Source: Thiohalocapsa sp964524185
Lineage (GTDB): Bacteria; Pseudomonadota; Gammaproteobacteria; Chromatiales; Chromatiaceae
DNA length: 64,000 nucleotides
Assembly (NCBI GenBank): GCA_964524185.1
Contig: CAZGCI010000007.1
Location: 1 to 64,000, forward strand
Direction: 5' to 3'
Shown here: piece by piece, positions 17,425-26,744 of the stretch
How the letters are laid out: each line of letters begins with the position of its first letter
How positions within the stretch are numbered: the stretch's first letter is position 1
The notes under the pieces: generated by a model
What the model was told of the DNA's origin: nothing
Database searches by the model: none
The model's input: only the letters and a program-made list of their open reading frames with translations
Translations under genes and position numbers: made by a program

Positions 17425-17717
17425 GCGCAGCACGGCCGAGGGCGCGAGCGCGCGTCTGCGACGCAAGCCCCGTCCCGCGGCAGACGTCGGCGAGCGGCCA
17501 TGCGGCGGGCGGTTTTGCTGCGAGAGCGCTGGCCCGTGCGGCAACGTTCGGGGGCAGGCTGTCGGGGCCGGATACCTGCATGCTGAGCGCCGTCCCCGAC
17601 AGTCGCGTCGTCGGTCGTGGCCGATGGTTCGCACCGCTTCGGGGGGGGCGCTGCGATGGCCACGACCGCGTTGCCGGGGATGCCGCGTGCACGTGGATTG
17701 CACGGAGGACGGGCTAA
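17421..17717 (+). pseudogene. murF: murF remnant (N-terminal domain only)
   Basis: Open frame of 98 residues where murF belongs. The middle part matches the MurF N-terminal domain: FGGRLSGPD, then VPDSRVVGRGRWFAPLRG and RCDGHDRVAGDAA, corresponding to the family pattern DSRxxxPGxLFVALxGxxFDGHxFxxxA. The first 35 residues are Arg/Ala-rich and not recognisable. The ATPase and C-terminal domains (about 350 residues in a normal MurF) are absent. It begins in the murE stop (ATGA) and ends in TAATG at the mraY start, so translational coupling is kept. A functional MurF must be encoded elsewhere if the cell makes normal peptidoglycan. Confidence 0.72.
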
Positions 17718-18799
17718 TGTTGCTTTGGCTCACCGACTGGCTTGGCCAGTTCAGTAGCGGCTTCTTTGTCTTCCGCTATTTGACGCTGCGCACCATTCTT
17801 GGCGTGATCACAGCGCTGGGTATCTCGCTGCTGGTGGGGCGCCCGCTCATCCGCTGGCTCAGCAGCTATAAGGTGGGTCAAGTCGTGCGCCAGGATGGCC
17901 CGGAGAGCCATTTCTCCAAGGCCGGGACGCCGACCATGGGCGGTACGCTGATGCTCGTGGCCATTGCCATTAGCACGCTGCTCTGGGCGGATCTCTCCAA
18001 CCGCTTCGTGTGGGTAGTGCTCATCACGACCCTGGGCTTCGGTGTCATCGGCTTCGTCGACGACTACCGCAAGCTGGTGTTGCGAGACCCGAAGGGCTTG
18101 CCGGGACGTTGGAAGTATTTCTGGCAGACGGTCGTTGGCCTCTCCGCGGCCGTTTATCTGTATCTCAGTGCGACCACCCCCGGCGAGACGGCGTTGCTGG
18201 TGCCGTATCTCAAGGATGTCAGCATTCAGCTCGGACCCCTGTTCGTCCTCTTCGCCTATCTCGTCATCGTCGGCACCAGCAATGCTGTGAACCTCACTGA
18301 CGGCTTGGATGGGCTCGCGGTGGTGCCCACGGCCATGGTGGCCGGCGGTCTCGGCATCATGGTCTATGCCGCCGGCCACGCCGAGATCGCCGATTACCTG
18401 CGCATCCCCTACGTGCAGAACGTGGGGGAGGTGGTGGTCTTCTGCGGCGCCATCGCCGGCGCCGGCCTGGGCTTCCTGTGGTTCAACACCTACCCAGCCC
18501 AGGTCTTCATGGGCGACGTCGGCGCCCTCGCCCTCGGTGCGGCCCTCGGCGCAGTGGCCGTGGTGGCGAAGCAGGAGCTCGTGCTCTTCATCATGGGCGG
18601 CATCTTCGTGCTGGAGACCGTCTCGGTGATGCTGCAGGTGCTCTCCTACAAGTTCACCGGCAAGCGCATCTTCCGCATGGCGCCGTTGCATCACCACTAC
18701 GAGTTGAAGGGCTGGCCGGAGCCGCGGGTCATTGTGCGCTTCTGGATCGTCACCGTCGTACTCGTGCTTATTGGGCTTGCGAGCCTGAAGATCCGATGA
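17717..18799 (+). CDS. mraY: Phospho-MurNAc-pentapeptide transferase MraY
   Basis: Integral membrane enzyme of 360 residues that makes lipid I from UDP-MurNAc-pentapeptide and undecaprenyl phosphate. Ten hydrophobic segments are visible. The motifs are GTPTMGGTLML, FGVIGFVDDYRK (catalytic aspartates), NAVNLTDGLDGLAV, the MGDVGALALGAALG segment and PLHHHYELKGWPEP. ATG17717 overlaps the murF remnant stop (TAATG). The intact motifs contrast with murE and murF just upstream. Confidence 0.97.
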   Translation: MLLWLTDWLGQFSSGFFVFRYLTLRTILGVITALGISLLVGRPLIRWLSSYKVGQVVRQDGPESHFSKAGTPTMGGTLMLVAIAISTLLWADLSNRFVWVVLITTLGFGVIGFVDDYRKLVLRDPKGLPGRWKYFWQTVVGLSAAVYLYLSATTPGETALLVPYLKDVSIQLGPLFVLFAYLVIVGTSNAVNLTDGLDGLAVVPTAMVAGGLGIMVYAAGHAEIADYLRIPYVQNVGEVVVFCGAIAGAGLGFLWFNTYPAQVFMGDVGALALGAALGAVAVVAKQELVLFIMGGIFVLETVSVMLQVLSYKFTGKRIFRMAPLHHHYELKGWPEPRVIVRFWIVTVVLVLIGLASLKIR

Positions 18800-20184
18800 C
18801 TCCATCCACGCCACGACTCCCGGACCTGTCGCCGTCCGCACTGCCGGGCACCAAGGCCCTGGTGGTGGGGCTCGGCCCCACCGGGCTTTCCTGCGCCCGC
18901 TATCTCCAAGCCCATGGCGCGGTTGTTGCCGTCGCCGACAGCCGGCGGGCGCCGCCGGCGCTGGACGGCCTACGTGAAGAACTGCCCGATGTGGCGGTGA
19001 TGCTGGGCGGTCTCGACCGCGCGGCCTTCGCCGCGGCGGATGTGATCATCATCGGGCCCGGACTGCCCCTCACGACCCCAGAGGTGGCCGAAGCCGTCGC
19101 GGCCGGCAAGCCCGTGGTGGGTGATGTGGAGCTGTTCGCACAGGCCGTGCAGGTGCCGGTCGTCGGCATCACCGGCACCAATGGCAAGAGCACTGTGACC
19201 ACCCTGCTCGGCCAGATGGCGCTGGCCGCGGGCAAGCGTGCCGGCATCGGCGGCAATCTGGGTGAGCCCGTGCTGAACCTACTCGCCGATGACGTCGAGC
19301 TCTACGTGATCGAGCTGTCGAGCTTCCAGCTGGAGACCACCCATTCGCTCCCGCTGTTGGCGGCTACGGTGCTGAACCTGACACCGGACCACATGGATCG
19401 CTACCCGGATTTGGCTGCCTATGGCGGGGCCAAACAGCGCATCTTTGCCCATGCGGCATGCGCGGTGGTCAACCGCGATGACGAGGCCTCCCTGCGGCTC
19501 GCCGCTGGCGTTTCGGACCAGACCGGTTTTACCCTGAGCGCACCTGCCGAGCCCAATGACTGGGGCATTTGCATGGAGCGCGGTGCACAGTGGATCTGTC
19601 ACGGCGAGGAGCCCGTGCTGGCGGTGGACGAGCTGGTGCTCCCGGGCACCCACAACCTGGCCAATGCACTCGCCGCATTGGCCCTCGGCGAGCGCTGCGG
19701 GTTGCCGCGGGCGCCGATGCTGGACGTACTCCGCCGCTTCCGTGGTCTGAGTCACCGCAGTGAGCTGGTGGCCGATCACAACGACGTCCTGTGGATCAAC
19801 GACTCCAAGGGCACCAATCCGGGGGCGACGGTGGCAGCGCTGGCGGGGCTGGTGCCCGATCCGGAGCGGCGCAGGGCTGTGCTCATTGCCGGTGGTGATT
19901 GTAAGCACGCGGACTTTTCGCCCCTGCCGGCGGCGGTCCAGCGTGCAGCCCGCGCCGTCGTACTCATTGGCCGCGATGCCGATGAGCTCGCAGCCGCGCT
20001 CGCTGACACTGTGCCGCTGCACCGAGCCACGGATATGGACCAGGCCGTGCGCCAGGCGGCCGCACTGGCCCAGCCCGGCGATTGCGTGCTGTTGTCCCCG
20101 GCCTGCGCCAGCTTCGACATGTTCGATGACTACCGCCACCGCGGGCGTGCCTTTGCCGAGGCGGTCGCGAGGTGGGTGCCATGA
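18796..20184 (+). CDS. murD: UDP-N-acetylmuramoylalanine-D-glutamate ligase MurD
   Basis: Cytoplasmic Mur ligase of 462 residues that adds D-glutamate. Motifs are intact: VVGLGPTGLSCARYL at the N terminus, the P-loop GITGTNGKSTVTTLLG, ELSSFQLE, NLTPDHMDRY, GTHNLANALAAL, GLSHRSE, NDSKGTNPGATVAAL and the C-terminal SPACASFDMFDDYRHRG. ATG18796 overlaps the mraY stop by 4 bases, and the stop overlaps ftsW by 4 bases. Confidence 0.97.
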   Translation: MTPSTPRLPDLSPSALPGTKALVVGLGPTGLSCARYLQAHGAVVAVADSRRAPPALDGLREELPDVAVMLGGLDRAAFAAADVIIIGPGLPLTTPEVAEAVAAGKPVVGDVELFAQAVQVPVVGITGTNGKSTVTTLLGQMALAAGKRAGIGGNLGEPVLNLLADDVELYVIELSSFQLETTHSLPLLAATVLNLTPDHMDRYPDLAAYGGAKQRIFAHAACAVVNRDDEASLRLAAGVSDQTGFTLSAPAEPNDWGICMERGAQWICHGEEPVLAVDELVLPGTHNLANALAALALGERCGLPRAPMLDVLRRFRGLSHRSELVADHNDVLWINDSKGTNPGATVAALAGLVPDPERRRAVLIAGGDCKHADFSPLPAAVQRAARAVVLIGRDADELAAALADTVPLHRATDMDQAVRQAAALAQPGDCVLLSPACASFDMFDDYRHRGRAFAEAVARWVP

Positions 20185-21470
20185 GTCATGCGATGACGGC
20201 CGAAGCGGCGAGGGGCCAGTCCGCGGGCGCGCGGCGCCGGCGCCGCCCAGAGCGTCGCCCACCCGCTTTGGATGCAGGGCTCTTGCTGGCGGTGCTGTTC
20301 CTGTTGGGGCTGGGATTCGTCATGGTCACCTCGGCCTCCATGCCCATGGCCGACCGCAACTATGACGATCCGTTCTTTTTCGTGATGCGCCATGGGGTTG
20401 CCCTGACGCTCGCACTCAGCTGCGGTGCCATCTGCTTCGCCGTGCCGCTGCGGGTGTGGGCGCAAGCCGGGCCCTGGCTCATGCTGCTCGGCATCGGCCT
20501 CTTACTGCTCCTTTTGTTGCCGGGTGTGGGTCGCACCGTCAACGGCGCCACGCGCTGGATTCCGCTCCCGCTGATCAATCTGCAGCCCTCTGAGCTACTC
20601 AAATTCACGGTGGTGCTCTATTTGAGCGGCTACCTCGTGCGCCGGGAGCTGGAAGTGCGCACCAGTTTGATGGGCTTTCTGCGGCCCATGCTGTTGGTGG
20701 GCATCGCGAGCTTGTTGATCATGCTGCAGCCGGACTTCGGCACCGCGGCCGTCATCCTCGCGACGGCAATGGGCCTCTTGTTCCTTGGCGGCGTCAGCGT
20801 GCTGAGCTTCGTCCTGCTCGGGCTGCTGCTGGCTGCCGGCCTGTTGGTGCTTGTCATCACGGAGCCCTACCGGCTCCAGCGCGTGACCTCTTTTCTGAAC
20901 GCCTTCGATGACCCCTTCGATACGGGTTATCAGCTCAGCCAGGCGCTCATCGCCTTCGGCCGCGGCGAGTGGGTCGGCGTGGGCCTGGGCAACGGAATTC
21001 AGAAGCAGTTTTACCTGCCGGAGGCGCATACGGACTTCCTGCTCGCCGTGGTGGGTGAGGAGTTCGGCCTGGTCGGGGTGCTGGTGGTAGTGGCGGCGTT
21101 CGCCTTCATCACCTGGCGGGCCTTCGCCATCGGCGAGCATGGGCGACGCCAGGGCGACCTATTCGGCTGCTATGTGGCGCACGGCTTCGGTTTATTGATT
21201 GGTCTACAGGCCTTCATCAACGTGGGTGTCAACACCGGGCTGCTGCCCACCAAGGGGCTGCCGCTGCCTTTCATGAGCTATGGCAGCAACGCGGTGATCG
21301 TTGCCGTGATGGCCGTGGCAGTGCTGCTGCGCATCGACTTTGAGCTGCGCCGCCGAACGGTAGCGCCGATTCCCGAGGGTGGCTTCCATCGTGAGCGGCC
21401 CGTGCCGCCGGCATCTCCGCCGCGGGAGCGCCACAAGCGTGCGCAGGGGGCCACATGGCGACGCGCATAG
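20181..21470 (+). CDS. ftsW: Septal peptidoglycan glycosyltransferase FtsW (SEDS family)
   Basis: SEDS protein of 429 residues with about ten membrane segments, which polymerises glycan strands at the septum with FtsI. Motifs include RWIPLPLINLQPSELLKF, MLQPDFGTAAVI, the extracytoplasmic loop YLPEAHTDFLLAVVGEEFG, and NTGLLPTKGLPLPFMSYGSN. ATG20181 sits in the murD stop (ATGA). The gene overlaps murG by 16 bases. Confidence 0.96.
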   Translation: MSHAMTAEAARGQSAGARRRRRPERRPPALDAGLLLAVLFLLGLGFVMVTSASMPMADRNYDDPFFFVMRHGVALTLALSCGAICFAVPLRVWAQAGPWLMLLGIGLLLLLLLPGVGRTVNGATRWIPLPLINLQPSELLKFTVVLYLSGYLVRRELEVRTSLMGFLRPMLLVGIASLLIMLQPDFGTAAVILATAMGLLFLGGVSVLSFVLLGLLLAAGLLVLVITEPYRLQRVTSFLNAFDDPFDTGYQLSQALIAFGRGEWVGVGLGNGIQKQFYLPEAHTDFLLAVVGEEFGLVGVLVVVAAFAFITWRAFAIGEHGRRQGDLFGCYVAHGFGLLIGLQAFINVGVNTGLLPTKGLPLPFMSYGSNAVIVAVMAVAVLLRIDFELRRRTVAPIPEGGFHRERPVPPASPPRERHKRAQGATWRRA

Positions 21471-22549
21471 CCGTGATGGCCGGCGGCACCGGCGGGCATG
21501 TGTTTCCAGCGCTGGCAGTGGCAGAGGTGCTGCGTCGGCGTGGTGCCGAGGTGTTCTGGATTGGCACCCGCGCCGGCATGGAGGCGCGGCTGGTGCCGGC
21601 GCACGGCTTCGAGATGGAGTGGATCGGCATCGAAGGGGTGCGCGGCAAGGGCCTGAAAGCGCTCATCACGGCGCCCTTCAAGCTCACGGCTGCGGTGCGC
21701 GAGGCCGCGGCGATCTTGCGGCGCCGCGGCGCCCAAGCGGTGCTCGGCATGGGTGGGTTCGTGGCCGGTCCGGGCGGGCTCGCCGCCAAGCTCCAAGGTC
21801 GAGCACTGCTGATCCAGGAGCAGAACAGCGTGCCCGGGCTCACCAACCAATGGCTCGCCCGAGTGGCGGATCAGGTCTTCGAGGCCTTTCCACAGAGCTT
21901 CCCGGCAGCGCGCCATGCCATCGCCAGCGGCAATCCGGTGCGCGCGGACATCGCCGTGCTGCCGGCGCCGGCCCAGCGGTTCGCCGGGCGCAGCGGGCCG
22001 CCACGGCTGTTAGTACTCGGCGGCTCCCTCGGCGCCCAGGCGCTGAACCAGATGCTGCCGCCGGCTCTGGCCCTCGTGTCCCCGCAGCTGCGACCGCAGG
22101 TGCGACACCAAGCGGGAGAAAAAACGCTGGCCATCGCGCGAAGCGCCTATGCGGATGCCGGCGTCGAGGCCGAGATCACGCCGTTCATCGAGGACATGGC
22201 GGCGGCCTATGCCTGGGCTGACCTGGTGGTTTGCCGCGCTGGGGCGCTGACTGTGGCTGAGGTTGCAGCCGTTGGGCTGCCGGCCATCTTCGTGCCCTTT
22301 CCCTTCGCCGTGGATGACCACCAGGTGGGCAACGCCCGCTGGCTGAGTGACGCTGGCGCGGCTCGTCTGATCATTCAGAAGGATCTCACGCCAGCGTTGT
22401 TGGCCCAGCATCTGGGCGAGTTGTTGGCGGATGCCGACCAGCGGCTGGCCATGGCAGAGGCGGGCCGCGCCAAGGCGCAGACCGATGCCGCCGAACGCAT
22501 CGCTGCGGCCTGTTTGGCGCTGGCCCAGCGCTCGGAGCCGCTCGCATGA
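21455..22549 (+). CDS. murG: UDP-GlcNAc:lipid I GlcNAc-transferase MurG
   Basis: GT28 glycosyltransferase of 364 residues that converts lipid I to lipid II at the inner face of the membrane. Motifs: MAGGTGGHVFPALAVAE (glycine-rich loop and catalytic His), GMGGFVAGPGGLAAK, IQEQNSVPGLTNQWLA, LVLGGSLGAQALNQMLP, and the donor-binding CRAGALTVAEVAAVGLPAI. The next gene, murC, starts 96 bases downstream. Confidence 0.97.
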   Translation: MATRIAVMAGGTGGHVFPALAVAEVLRRRGAEVFWIGTRAGMEARLVPAHGFEMEWIGIEGVRGKGLKALITAPFKLTAAVREAAAILRRRGAQAVLGMGGFVAGPGGLAAKLQGRALLIQEQNSVPGLTNQWLARVADQVFEAFPQSFPAARHAIASGNPVRADIAVLPAPAQRFAGRSGPPRLLVLGGSLGAQALNQMLPPALALVSPQLRPQVRHQAGEKTLAIARSAYADAGVEAEITPFIEDMAAAYAWADLVVCRAGALTVAEVAAVGLPAIFVPFPFAVDDHQVGNARWLSDAGAARLIIQKDLTPALLAQHLGELLADADQRLAMAEAGRAKAQTDAAERIAAACLALAQRSEPLA

Positions 22550-22645
22550 CGGGTTCTGGACGCCCAGTGCCGGTGCGGTCGGCCCTCAGCGGCCGGGATC
22601 TAGGGCCGTTTTGCCCTCGGCGCTGGCCTTGCGGGATGTTGTGAG

Positions 22646-24082
22646 ATGGGTCCACATCGTACACACAGCGCGAGTTACATGGGCCGCATGCGCCGGCTGC
22701 ACTTCATCGGTGTCGGTGGTGCGGGCATGAGCGGCATCGCGGAGTTGATGGCCAACCTGGGCTATGAGGTCCGGGGCTCGGACCGCCGCGAGAGCGCCGT
22801 AACGGAGCGTCTGCGGGGGCTCGGCGTCGATGTATTCATCGGCCACCACGCGGCGCAGGTGGCCGACGTGGACGCGGTGGTGGTCTCCACCGCCATCGAC
22901 CCGACCAACCCGGAGGTCGTCGCCGCGCGGGCCGCCCGCATCCCGGTGGTGCGCCGTGCCGAGATGCTCGCCGAGCTGATGCGTTTCCACTACGGCGTCG
23001 CCGTCGCCGGTACCCATGGCAAGACCACCACGACCAGCCTGATCGCCAGCGTCCTCGCCGAGGGCGGTCTGGACCCGACTTTCATCATCGGCGGCCTGCT
23101 CAACAGCGCCGGTGCCAACGCGGGCCTGGGCAGCAGCAAATACCTGGTGGCGGAGGCGGACGAAAGCGACGCGTCGTTCCTGTTCCTGCAGCCGATGCTG
23201 GCGGTGGTGACGAATATCGATGCCGACCACATGCACACCTACGGCAACGATTTCAATCGGTTGCGCAATACCTTCCTGGAGTTCCTGCATCACCTGCCGT
23301 TCTACGGGCTGGCGGTGCTGTGCGTCGATGACGACGAGGTGGCCGCCCTGGTGCCACTGATGGCACGGCCCGTGATGACCTACGGCACCCGCGATGGCGC
23401 CGATGTGCGCGCCGACAACATCCGCCAGCAGGGCACACGCATGCACTTCGATGCCCACTTGCCGGGCGGTGTCGTGCTGCCGGTGGAGCTCAACCTGCCC
23501 GGTCGGCACAACATGCTGAACGCGCTGGCCGCCATCGCCGTCGGCCTGGAGCTCGGCGTGGAGGCGGACGCGATCCGCCACGCGCTGGCCGGCTTCCAGG
23601 GCGTCGGCCGGCGCTTCGTGGTGAGCCATTGCCGCATCCGCGGCGAGCGCGACATCACGGTCATCGACGACTACGGCCACCACCCCACGGAGGTCGCCGC
23701 CACCATGGCCGCCGCCCGCGGTAGCTGGCCGAAACGCCGCCTGGTGCTGGTGTTCCAGCCGCACCGCTATACGCGCACCCAGGAGCAGTTCGACGACTTC
23801 GTGCACGTCCTCTCGGAGCCCGATCAACTGGTCTTGTGCGAGGTCTACCCAGCCGGCGAGCAGCCCATTGCAGGCGCGGACGGTCGCAGTCTGGCGCGCG
23901 CGATCCGTGCCCGTGGCCGGCTTGATCCGCTATTTGCGTTGGATCTGGACGAGGTGGTTGAGCTGCTGGACGCGACGCTCGCTGACGGGGACGTTGTTTT
24001 GGTGTCCGGTGCCGGCGACATTGGCGGCCTCGCCGCGCGGCTGCCCAAGGTGTTGCGGGAGGACGCCGACGATGCACGCTGA
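22646..24082 (+). CDS. murC: UDP-N-acetylmuramate-L-alanine ligase MurC
   Basis: Cytoplasmic Mur ligase of 478 residues that adds L-alanine to UDP-MurNAc. Motifs are intact: HFIGVGGAGMSGIAEL, GSDRRES, the P-loop AGTHGKTTTTSLIAS, LVAEADESDASFL, TNIDADHMHTY, NLPGRHNMLNALAAI, DDYGHHPTEVAAT and FQPHRYTR. It overlaps murB by 11 bases. A nearer start at ATG22679 or 22688 is possible. Confidence 0.97.
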   Translation: MGPHRTHSASYMGRMRRLHFIGVGGAGMSGIAELMANLGYEVRGSDRRESAVTERLRGLGVDVFIGHHAAQVADVDAVVVSTAIDPTNPEVVAARAARIPVVRRAEMLAELMRFHYGVAVAGTHGKTTTTSLIASVLAEGGLDPTFIIGGLLNSAGANAGLGSSKYLVAEADESDASFLFLQPMLAVVTNIDADHMHTYGNDFNRLRNTFLEFLHHLPFYGLAVLCVDDDEVAALVPLMARPVMTYGTRDGADVRADNIRQQGTRMHFDAHLPGGVVLPVELNLPGRHNMLNALAAIAVGLELGVEADAIRHALAGFQGVGRRFVVSHCRIRGERDITVIDDYGHHPTEVAATMAAARGSWPKRRLVLVFQPHRYTRTQEQFDDFVHVLSEPDQLVLCEVYPAGEQPIAGADGRSLARAIRARGRLDPLFALDLDEVVELLDATLADGDVVLVSGAGDIGGLAARLPKVLREDADDAR

Positions 24083-24995
24083 GCACGCTTCGGCCCCCAG
24101 TGACGCGGGCCAGATCGCCGGGCTGCGGGGGGAGCTGCGCCGCGATGAGCCGCTGGCCAAGCACACGACTTGGCGGGTCGGTGGCCCAGCCGTGCGCCTC
24201 TATCGCCCCGCCGACCGCGATGACCTCGTCGCCTTCCTGCGCACCCTGGACCCGGCGGAGCCCGTGCTGTGGCTCGGTTTGGGCAGCAATCTGCTCATCG
24301 ACGACGCCGGCTGGCCCGGCACCGTGATCGAGACCCAAGGCTGCTTGACGCAGATGGAGCTGCTGGCCCCGGGGCGTCTGCGGCTCGAAGCCGGTGTTGC
24401 CTGCGCCAAGGCCGCGCGTTTTGCGGCGCGGCAGGGGCTCGTCGGTCTCGAATTCTTTGCCGGCATTCCCGGCACCGTCGGCGGGGCGCTCGCCATGAAC
24501 GCCGGCGCCTGGGGCGGCGAGACCTGGCCGCATGTGGCCCTGGTGCGCACCCTGGACCGCAGCGCCACGGTGCGCGAGCGCGTGCCTGAGGACTTCGAGG
24601 TGGGCTACCGCCACGTGCTGATCCCAGACGGGGAATGGTTCCTCGAGACAGAACTGGTATTGGAGGCCGGTGATACGGCCGCTGCCCAGGCCCGGATGAA
24701 AGCGCTGCTGGCCCAGCGCGCCGCCACCCAGCCCACGGGGCTGCCGAGCTGCGGCTCCGTGTTCCGGAATCCGCCGGGCGACCATGCAGCGCGGCTCATC
24801 GAGGCCTGCGGGCTCAAAGGGCTGCGCTTCGGCGGCGCAGAGGTCTCGCCGAAGCACGCCAACTTCATCATTAACCTAGGCGACGCCACGGCGCGGGACA
24901 TCGCGCGGCTCATCGATCATGTGCGCGCGGAGGTGGCGCGCCGCCATGGCGTCCAGCTCATACCCGAGGTCCGTCGCGTGGGGGATTTCCAGTGA
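24072..24995 (+). CDS. murB: UDP-N-acetylenolpyruvoylglucosamine reductase MurB
   Basis: FAD enzyme of 307 residues that reduces UDP-GlcNAc-enolpyruvate to UDP-MurNAc. It is a type I short MurB: HTTWRVGGPAVRLYRP, LGLGSNLLIDD, GLEFFAGIPGTVGGALAMNA, the catalytic serine region PSCGSVFRNPPGDHAARLIE and VSPKHANFIINLGDATA with a C-terminal Glu in LIPEVRRVG. ATG24072 lies 11 bases inside murC and gives the normal N terminus. Confidence 0.97.
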   Translation: MHAEHASAPSDAGQIAGLRGELRRDEPLAKHTTWRVGGPAVRLYRPADRDDLVAFLRTLDPAEPVLWLGLGSNLLIDDAGWPGTVIETQGCLTQMELLAPGRLRLEAGVACAKAARFAARQGLVGLEFFAGIPGTVGGALAMNAGAWGGETWPHVALVRTLDRSATVRERVPEDFEVGYRHVLIPDGEWFLETELVLEAGDTAAAQARMKALLAQRAATQPTGLPSCGSVFRNPPGDHAARLIEACGLKGLRFGGAEVSPKHANFIINLGDATARDIARLIDHVRAEVARRHGVQLIPEVRRVGDFQ

Positions 24996-25933
24996 TGACG
25001 CTTGATGCAGCTCGGTTCGGCAAGGTGGCGCTGCTGCTCGGAGGCGACGCGGCGGAGCGTGACATCTCACTCAAGAGTGGGGCGGCGGTCGGCGCGGCGT
25101 TGCGGCGCGCGGGTGTGGACGTGCATGACATCGACCCCGGTCCGGATGTGCTGGAGGTGCTGCGCAGCGGGGGCTTTGATCGAGCCTTCATCATCCTGCA
25201 CGGCCGCGGCGGTGAGGACGGGCAGATCCAGGGCGCGCTGAGGCGCATCGGCCTGCCGTATACCGGCTCCGGCGTGCTGGGCTCGGCCATCGGCATGGAC
25301 AAGTACCGTACCAAACTGCTCTGGGCCGGTGCCGGCATACCTACGGCGGAGTTTGTGCTGCTGCATGGCGAGGCCGACCTACCGGCGGCAGCGCAGCTGG
25401 GCTTTCCGCTCATGATCAAGCCCTCCCAAGAGGGCTCTAGCATCGGCATGGCCAAGGTGGAAGACGCCGCCGAGCTGGCCGATGCATGGCGCGCCGCAGC
25501 GCAGTTTGACAACACCGTACTGGCCGAGCGCTGGCTCCCCGGCGCCGAGTACACCTGCGCCATCCTCGGTGGTGAGGCCCTGCCGCTGATCCGGCTGGAG
25601 ACGCCGAACAGCTTCTACGACTACGAGGCGAAATACTGCTCCGATAACACTCGCTACCACTGCCCCTGCGGGCTGCCCGCGGACCGCGAGGCAGACTTGC
25701 AGGCGTTGTGCCTGCGCGCGTTCGACCTCGTCGGAGCAACCGGCTGGGGGCGGGTGGATTTCATGCTGGATGCGGATGGCGCGCCGCAGCTCTTGGAGGT
25801 CAACACCGTTCCAGGGATGACTGATCACAGCCTGGTGCCCATGGCCGCCAAGGCCGCCGGCATCGACTTCGACACGCTCTGCTTGCGCATACTCGCCACC
25901 AGCCGTGATGCCGCTGCGGAGGCTGGCGTATGA
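24995..25933 (+). CDS. ddl: D-alanine-D-alanine ligase Ddl
   Basis: ATP-grasp ligase of 312 residues making the D-Ala-D-Ala dipeptide used by MurF. Motifs: KVALLLGGDAAERDISLKSG, HGRGGEDGQIQGALRRIG, YTGSGVLGSAIGMDKYRTK, FPLMIKPSQEGSSIGMAKV, and the metal-binding RVDFMLDADG with LLEVNTVPGMTDHSLVP. ATG24995 is used; the in-frame GTG at 24992 adds one residue. Its stop overlaps ftsQ (ATGA at 25930). The product is still expected to be needed even though murF here is a remnant. Confidence 0.97.
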   Translation: MTLDAARFGKVALLLGGDAAERDISLKSGAAVGAALRRAGVDVHDIDPGPDVLEVLRSGGFDRAFIILHGRGGEDGQIQGALRRIGLPYTGSGVLGSAIGMDKYRTKLLWAGAGIPTAEFVLLHGEADLPAAAQLGFPLMIKPSQEGSSIGMAKVEDAAELADAWRAAAQFDNTVLAERWLPGAEYTCAILGGEALPLIRLETPNSFYDYEAKYCSDNTRYHCPCGLPADREADLQALCLRAFDLVGATGWGRVDFMLDADGAPQLLEVNTVPGMTDHSLVPMAAKAAGIDFDTLCLRILATSRDAAAEAGV

Positions 25934-26739
25934 GCACCGTCGAGATGCCGTCCCATCCTGGTGCGCCGCAGCGAGTAGCGGTGCCGGCACCGACCAGCAG
26001 CCTTACCCTGGTGGCCCGACTGCTGACGGCGGTGGCCATCATCGGCGCGCTCATTGGCGCGGGCTTCATCGCCCTCGATTGGGAGCCGCGGCTGCTGCCC
26101 ATCCGCGTGGTTAACGTGGACGGCGAGATGCACGGGCTCTCGCGCGCGTCGTTGACGCAGACCATCGTCGAGCACATCAATGGCGGCCTCCTGACCCAGG
26201 ACCTGGCGGCGCTGCAGCAGCGGGTGGAAGACCTGCCGTGGATTCATCGCGCCAGCGTGCGCCGGGTTTGGCCGGACCGTTTGGTGTTCAGTGTCAGCGA
26301 GCACGTGGCGCTGGCTCAATGGGGCGATAACGGGTTGGTGACCGAGGCCGGCATCGTCTTTCGACCCCGCGACGGCCGCCTGCCAGCCGGCCTCGTGCGG
26401 CTCGACGGCACTGATGACTTTGCGCCGGAGGTCGTCGAGCGCTACCTGCGCTGGCACCCGCAGCTCGCCGAGCTCGGTCTGATCGTCGACGCGGTAGTGC
26501 GCAATACCCGCGGCGACTGGACCCTAACCCTATTGGGCGGCACCGAGCTGTATCTCGGCACCGACGACATCGAAACCCGCTTCGAGCGTCTGCTCGTCGC
26601 CTATCCGCAGGTGGAGGCCATCGGGGTCCCCACGCGCATCGACCTGCGTTACAGCAATGGCTTTGCGGTGCGCTGGGTGCCACGGGTTGATGCTCGGTCC
26701 GAGCGCGTCGCCGCCAATACTTTCCCGGAACGGAGCTGA
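25930..26739 (+). CDS. ftsQ: Cell division protein FtsQ
   Basis: Bitopic protein of 269 residues: cytoplasmic N terminus, membrane segment at about 30-54, then a POTRA domain beginning at PIRVVNVDGEMHGLSR, with the WIHRASVRRVWPDRLVFSV segment, and the FtsQ C-terminal domain with FERLLVAYPQ and RIDLRYSNGFAVRW. It links FtsL/FtsB to the divisome. Four-base overlap with ddl; ftsA follows after 5 bases. Confidence 0.95.
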   Translation: MSTVEMPSHPGAPQRVAVPAPTSSLTLVARLLTAVAIIGALIGAGFIALDWEPRLLPIRVVNVDGEMHGLSRASLTQTIVEHINGGLLTQDLAALQQRVEDLPWIHRASVRRVWPDRLVFSVSEHVALAQWGDNGLVTEAGIVFRPRDGRLPAGLVRLDGTDDFAPEVVERYLRWHPQLAELGLIVDAVVRNTRGDWTLTLLGGTELYLGTDDIETRFERLLVAYPQVEAIGVPTRIDLRYSNGFAVRWVPRVDARSERVAANTFPERS

Positions 26740-26744
26740 CCGGC

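Noticed and set aside
22550..22645. Possible extra small gene between murG and murC
   Set aside because: Only 96 bases with no start and ribosome-binding site combination; more likely a spacer or murC leader.
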